NCBI GenBank assembly: GCA_012961305.1
Contig: DTZQ01000610.1
Span: 1-7,384, forward strand
DNA: 7,384 nt
Reading direction: 5' to 3'
From: Armatimonadota bacterium
Lineage (GTDB): Bacteria; Armatimonadota; UBA10988; DTZQ01
Shown piece after piece: positions 5,077 to 7,384 of this stretch. Position numbers and translations under genes: made by a program. Within the stretch, counting starts at the first letter, position 1. Each line of letters starts with the position of its first letter. Below the pieces are notes generated by a model that saw nothing but the letters and a program-made list of their open reading frames with translations, was not told the origin of the DNA and made no database searches.

Positions 5077-7384
5077 ATGAGCAGGTCCCAATGGCGACGC
5101 GAATTGACAGCCTTCCTGCGGTCTCAGCAGGAGGAAATTGTGCGCCAATGGGCGGATGCCATCCTGGAGATTCCGGGCATCCGCGCCATTCGCACCGTCA
5201 CCCGTGAAGAATATGAAACGGGTATGCATGAGTTCCTACCCCTGCTGTTGGCCCATTTGGAAAATCCGGAAGACCTACGACTGCATGAGTATCTGCGGCA
5301 GTTTGCCGAAAAATGCTACCGCGTGCAGTTGCCCGAGGCTGATGTGAACCGGGCCCAGTGGTTCCTCAAGCGTATCCTCATTCGGTTGCTGGTGGGGGAA
5401 TTTACCACCGAGCGTTCCAAACTGGCCTACCTGTGTGACTTGGTAGAGGAGGAGATTGATGAAAACCGCCTGCTGGTCAGCCAGTTCTATCACCTGTTGG
5501 CCCAGGAACGGTTGCGGGAGTCAGAGCAACTTACCCGGGCTTTGTTGAACAACACGGAGGAGTACCTGCGCACTCTGGTGGCTGATTCCGCCGATGGCAT
5601 TATCATCCTCGACCCCGAGGGTTGCATTCAATCCTGGAGTCGGGGAGCCGAGGCCATTTTCGGCTATCCGGCGGAAGAGGCTATTGGACGCCCCATGTCC
5701 TTCTTGGTGCCGGAGGAAATCCAGGCCCGGGGGGAGTTAGACTGGCTGGCAAAGGAGGTAGAGCGGGAAGGGTGCGTGCGCCACTATCTTGCGGAGCGGG
5801 TGGCCAAAGATGGGCGGCGGTTGACCGTAGATTTGACTTGCACCGCCCTGCGAGATGAGGAGGGCCGGATAAGGGCTTATTCGCTCATCGTACGGGACCT
5901 CACGGAGCGGCGACGCTTGGAGCAGGAAACGCAGGCCCAGGCCTCTCGCCTGCAGACCATTCAGGAATTGACCCGGGCCATTAGTGCCAGCCTCGACCGG
6001 GAGGCCGTTTTTGCCGCCATTGTGGCGGAAATCCGACGCATCATTCCCTTTGACCGCCTCAGTTTGGCCTTGCTTGAACCCGATGGCCAGCACTTACGTT
6101 TTTGGGTCCTGGCCGATGAGCAGGCCCTTGCCTCTCCCAGCCATGATGCCCTCCTGCGCAAGGGGGAAACTACTTTGGGCCGAGTGGTGGAGGAGCAGAA
6201 GCCCCTGCACATATCTGACCTGGCCGAACACGAACCTTTACTGCCGGTGGACGTCACGGTCTTGGGACAGGGTGTCCGCTCGGTCCTCAGTGTCCCCCTG
6301 GTCGGCCCCCAAGGGGTGTTGGGGACGGTTAACCTCTGCGCTCGGAAACCCAACCTCTATCACCAGGCACACCTCAATTTGCTCACCGACATTTCTGCCC
6401 CTATTGCCATTGCCGTGCAAAACGTGCGGGCCTTTGAAGAGGTTCGCAAACGGGCTTTACAGTTTGAAATCATCCATGCGGTCAGCACCAGCGCCATTGA
6501 TAAATATGAGGACATAGACACCCTGTTAAGGGATGTCGCGGACAACGTACACAACCACTTTCAGTATTATGATGTGGCCATTTTGGAAATAGATGAAACT
6601 CGAGGCGAACTGCTCCTGAAGGCGCATGCTGGCGTCCATCGTCAGTTTCAGGAAGCGGAGTATCGGCAGAGCCTTGACCAGGGCATTTTAGGTTACGTGG
6701 CCCGTACTGGGGAAACCTATCTGGCCAACAACGTCGCCGAGGACCCCTATTACTTTGACCCCCTCGCCGGGGCGCTGCCAATCCAGTCTGAACTGGCTGT
6801 ACCCATTAAAATTGGCGAGCGGGTGTGGGGGGTCTTAGACGTGCAGAGCCCCCGGCTTAACGGTTTTGACGAATGGGATAAGGTGGCTTTGGAGGCCCTT
6901 TGTGCTCAGTTGTCGCGAGTGCTGGAGGTGGCCGAGAATGTGCGTCAAGTGCGAATGTGGCAGGTGTTAAATGAGAACGTTATTGACCTCATTCCCACCG
7001 CCTTGGTGGTCTTGGACCGCGATTTGCGCATTTGTCGGGCTAACGAGCGGTTCTGTCGGCGTTTCAACCGCCAGCCGACGGAGGTGGTGGGAATCCCCCT
7101 CCAAGAGGTTTTTCCTTCGACCCTGCTGGAAGCCATTCGGCTGGAGCAGGCTTTGGCAGAGATGAAACCAGGAGAATATCGGGAGTGGGAAGAGGTGCCC
7201 TATACCGATGGTCAGGGTACTGAACGAATTGCCGAATTGCGGGTGCGACGGTTGGACGTGCACGACCTGCGCTACGTTTTGGTCCTGCACGATGTCACCG
7301 AACGGACGAAGCAACTTTATCAGTTGCAGATGCTGCACCAGATTGGGCAGGCCATGCAGCGCACCCTGGATTTGGACCGGCTGC
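5077..7384 (+). CDS. Multi-domain PAS/GAF sensory protein, 3' end outside the window
   Basis: An uninterrupted frame of 769 codons from ATG 5077 runs off the right edge. Domains by residue (start 5077): a helical N-terminal region (about 1-150) resembling RsbRD/RsbT-antagonist N-terminal domains (a QWADAILE helix, a TREEY start of the next, a long amphipathic set); PAS1 (about 162-281) with ADSADGIIILDPEG, the WSRGAEAIFGYPAEEAIG core and the closing RDLTERR; a signalling helix (about 279-305); GAF1 (about 302-450); GAF2 (about 465-620) with GILGYVARTG and SELAVPI.IG..WGVLDV; PAS2 (about 630-747) with PTALVVLDRDLRI and the closing HDVTERT; then LHQIGQAMQRTLDLDRL, the typical start of another GAF. 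No membrane segment is visible, so it is cytoplasmic. PAS1 lacks the LOV flavin cysteine motif, and I see no phytochrome-type bilin site in either GAF. The output (histidine kinase, GGDEF or PP2C phosphatase) is beyond the window; histidine kinase is the commonest for this layout. The gene follows the branching enzyme by 2 nt. Domain calls are firm apart from the N-terminal one. Confidence 0.85.
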   Translation, partial: MSRSQWRRELTAFLRSQQEEIVRQWADAILEIPGIRAIRTVTREEYETGMHEFLPLLLAHLENPEDLRLHEYLRQFAEKCYRVQLPEADVNRAQWFLKRILIRLLVGEFTTERSKLAYLCDLVEEEIDENRLLVSQFYHLLAQERLRESEQLTRALLNNTEEYLRTLVADSADGIIILDPEGCIQSWSRGAEAIFGYPAEEAIGRPMSFLVPEEIQARGELDWLAKEVEREGCVRHYLAERVAKDGRRLTVDLTCTALRDEEGRIRAYSLIVRDLTERRRLEQETQAQASRLQTIQELTRAISASLDREAVFAAIVAEIRRIIPFDRLSLALLEPDGQHLRFWVLADEQALASPSHDALLRKGETTLGRVVEEQKPLHISDLAEHEPLLPVDVTVLGQGVRSVLSVPLVGPQGVLGTVNLCARKPNLYHQAHLNLLTDISAPIAIAVQNVRAFEEVRKRALQFEIIHAVSTSAIDKYEDIDTLLRDVADNVHNHFQYYDVAILEIDETRGELLLKAHAGVHRQFQEAEYRQSLDQGILGYVARTGETYLANNVAEDPYYFDPLAGALPIQSELAVPIKIGERVWGVLDVQSPRLNGFDEWDKVALEALCAQLSRVLEVAENVRQVRMWQVLNENVIDLIPTALVVLDRDLRICRANERFCRRFNRQPTEVVGIPLQEVFPSTLLEAIRLEQALAEMKPGEYREWEEVPYTDGQGTERIAELRVRRLDVHDLRYVLVLHDVTERTKQLYQLQMLHQIGQAMQRTLDLDRL

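Noticed and set aside
5984..6517. Plus-strand open frame of 177 codons inside the sensor gene
   Set aside because: The frame starting at 5077 reads through without stops and gives clear GAF domains over the same bases; this other frame gives low-complexity protein with no known domain.
5077..7384. Phytochrome or LOV photoreceptor
   Set aside because: PAS and GAF domains are present, but the LOV flavin-cysteine motif is absent, and I see no bilin-binding cysteine context, so light sensing is not supported.

Overview
The window is a single plus-strand gene block covering almost all 7384 bases. It holds three complete genes and one gene that runs off the right edge. The DNA is GC-rich and tightly packed, with gaps of 10, 26 and 2 nt. 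The content points to a bacterium, most likely thermophilic and plausibly Chloroflexota (Anaerolineae-like). The reasons are two glycoside hydrolase family 57 (GH57) proteins together, a GalT of the HPHSQ type, and a long soluble PAS/GAF sensor protein. The phylum is an inference from gene style; no marker gene is present.

Layout. Positions 1-76 hold a near-consensus housekeeping promoter (TTGACG, 17-nt spacer, TATAAT) and a leader of about 30 nt. Next come a GH57 alpha-glucan hydrolase with a C-terminal beta-rich domain (77-2281), a galactose-1-phosphate uridylyltransferase family protein (2292-3320), and a GH57 1,4-alpha-glucan branching enzyme (3347-5074). The last gene (5077 to beyond 7384) encodes a cytoplasmic multi-domain sensor: helical N-terminal domain, PAS, GAF, GAF, PAS and the start of another GAF. 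Its output domain lies outside the window. No terminator-like hairpin followed by a T-run was seen between the genes, so they are probably co-transcribed from the promoter at 11-39.

Working together. The first and third genes would hydrolyse and branch storage alpha-glucan (glycogen). The second transfers nucleotidyl groups between sugar phosphates and could link glucose-1-phosphate or galactose-1-phosphate to the nucleotide-sugar pool. The sensor, attached by a 2-nt junction to the branching-enzyme gene, could tie this carbohydrate module to a signal, but its output is unknown. All three enzymes keep their expected catalytic residues. The least explained points are the link between glycogen genes and the sensor, the true substrate of the GalT-like protein, and a cysteine cluster in the C-terminal domain of the first enzyme. 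I saw no RNA genes, mobile elements, CRISPR arrays or long repeats, and no gene-free stretch longer than 76 bases.
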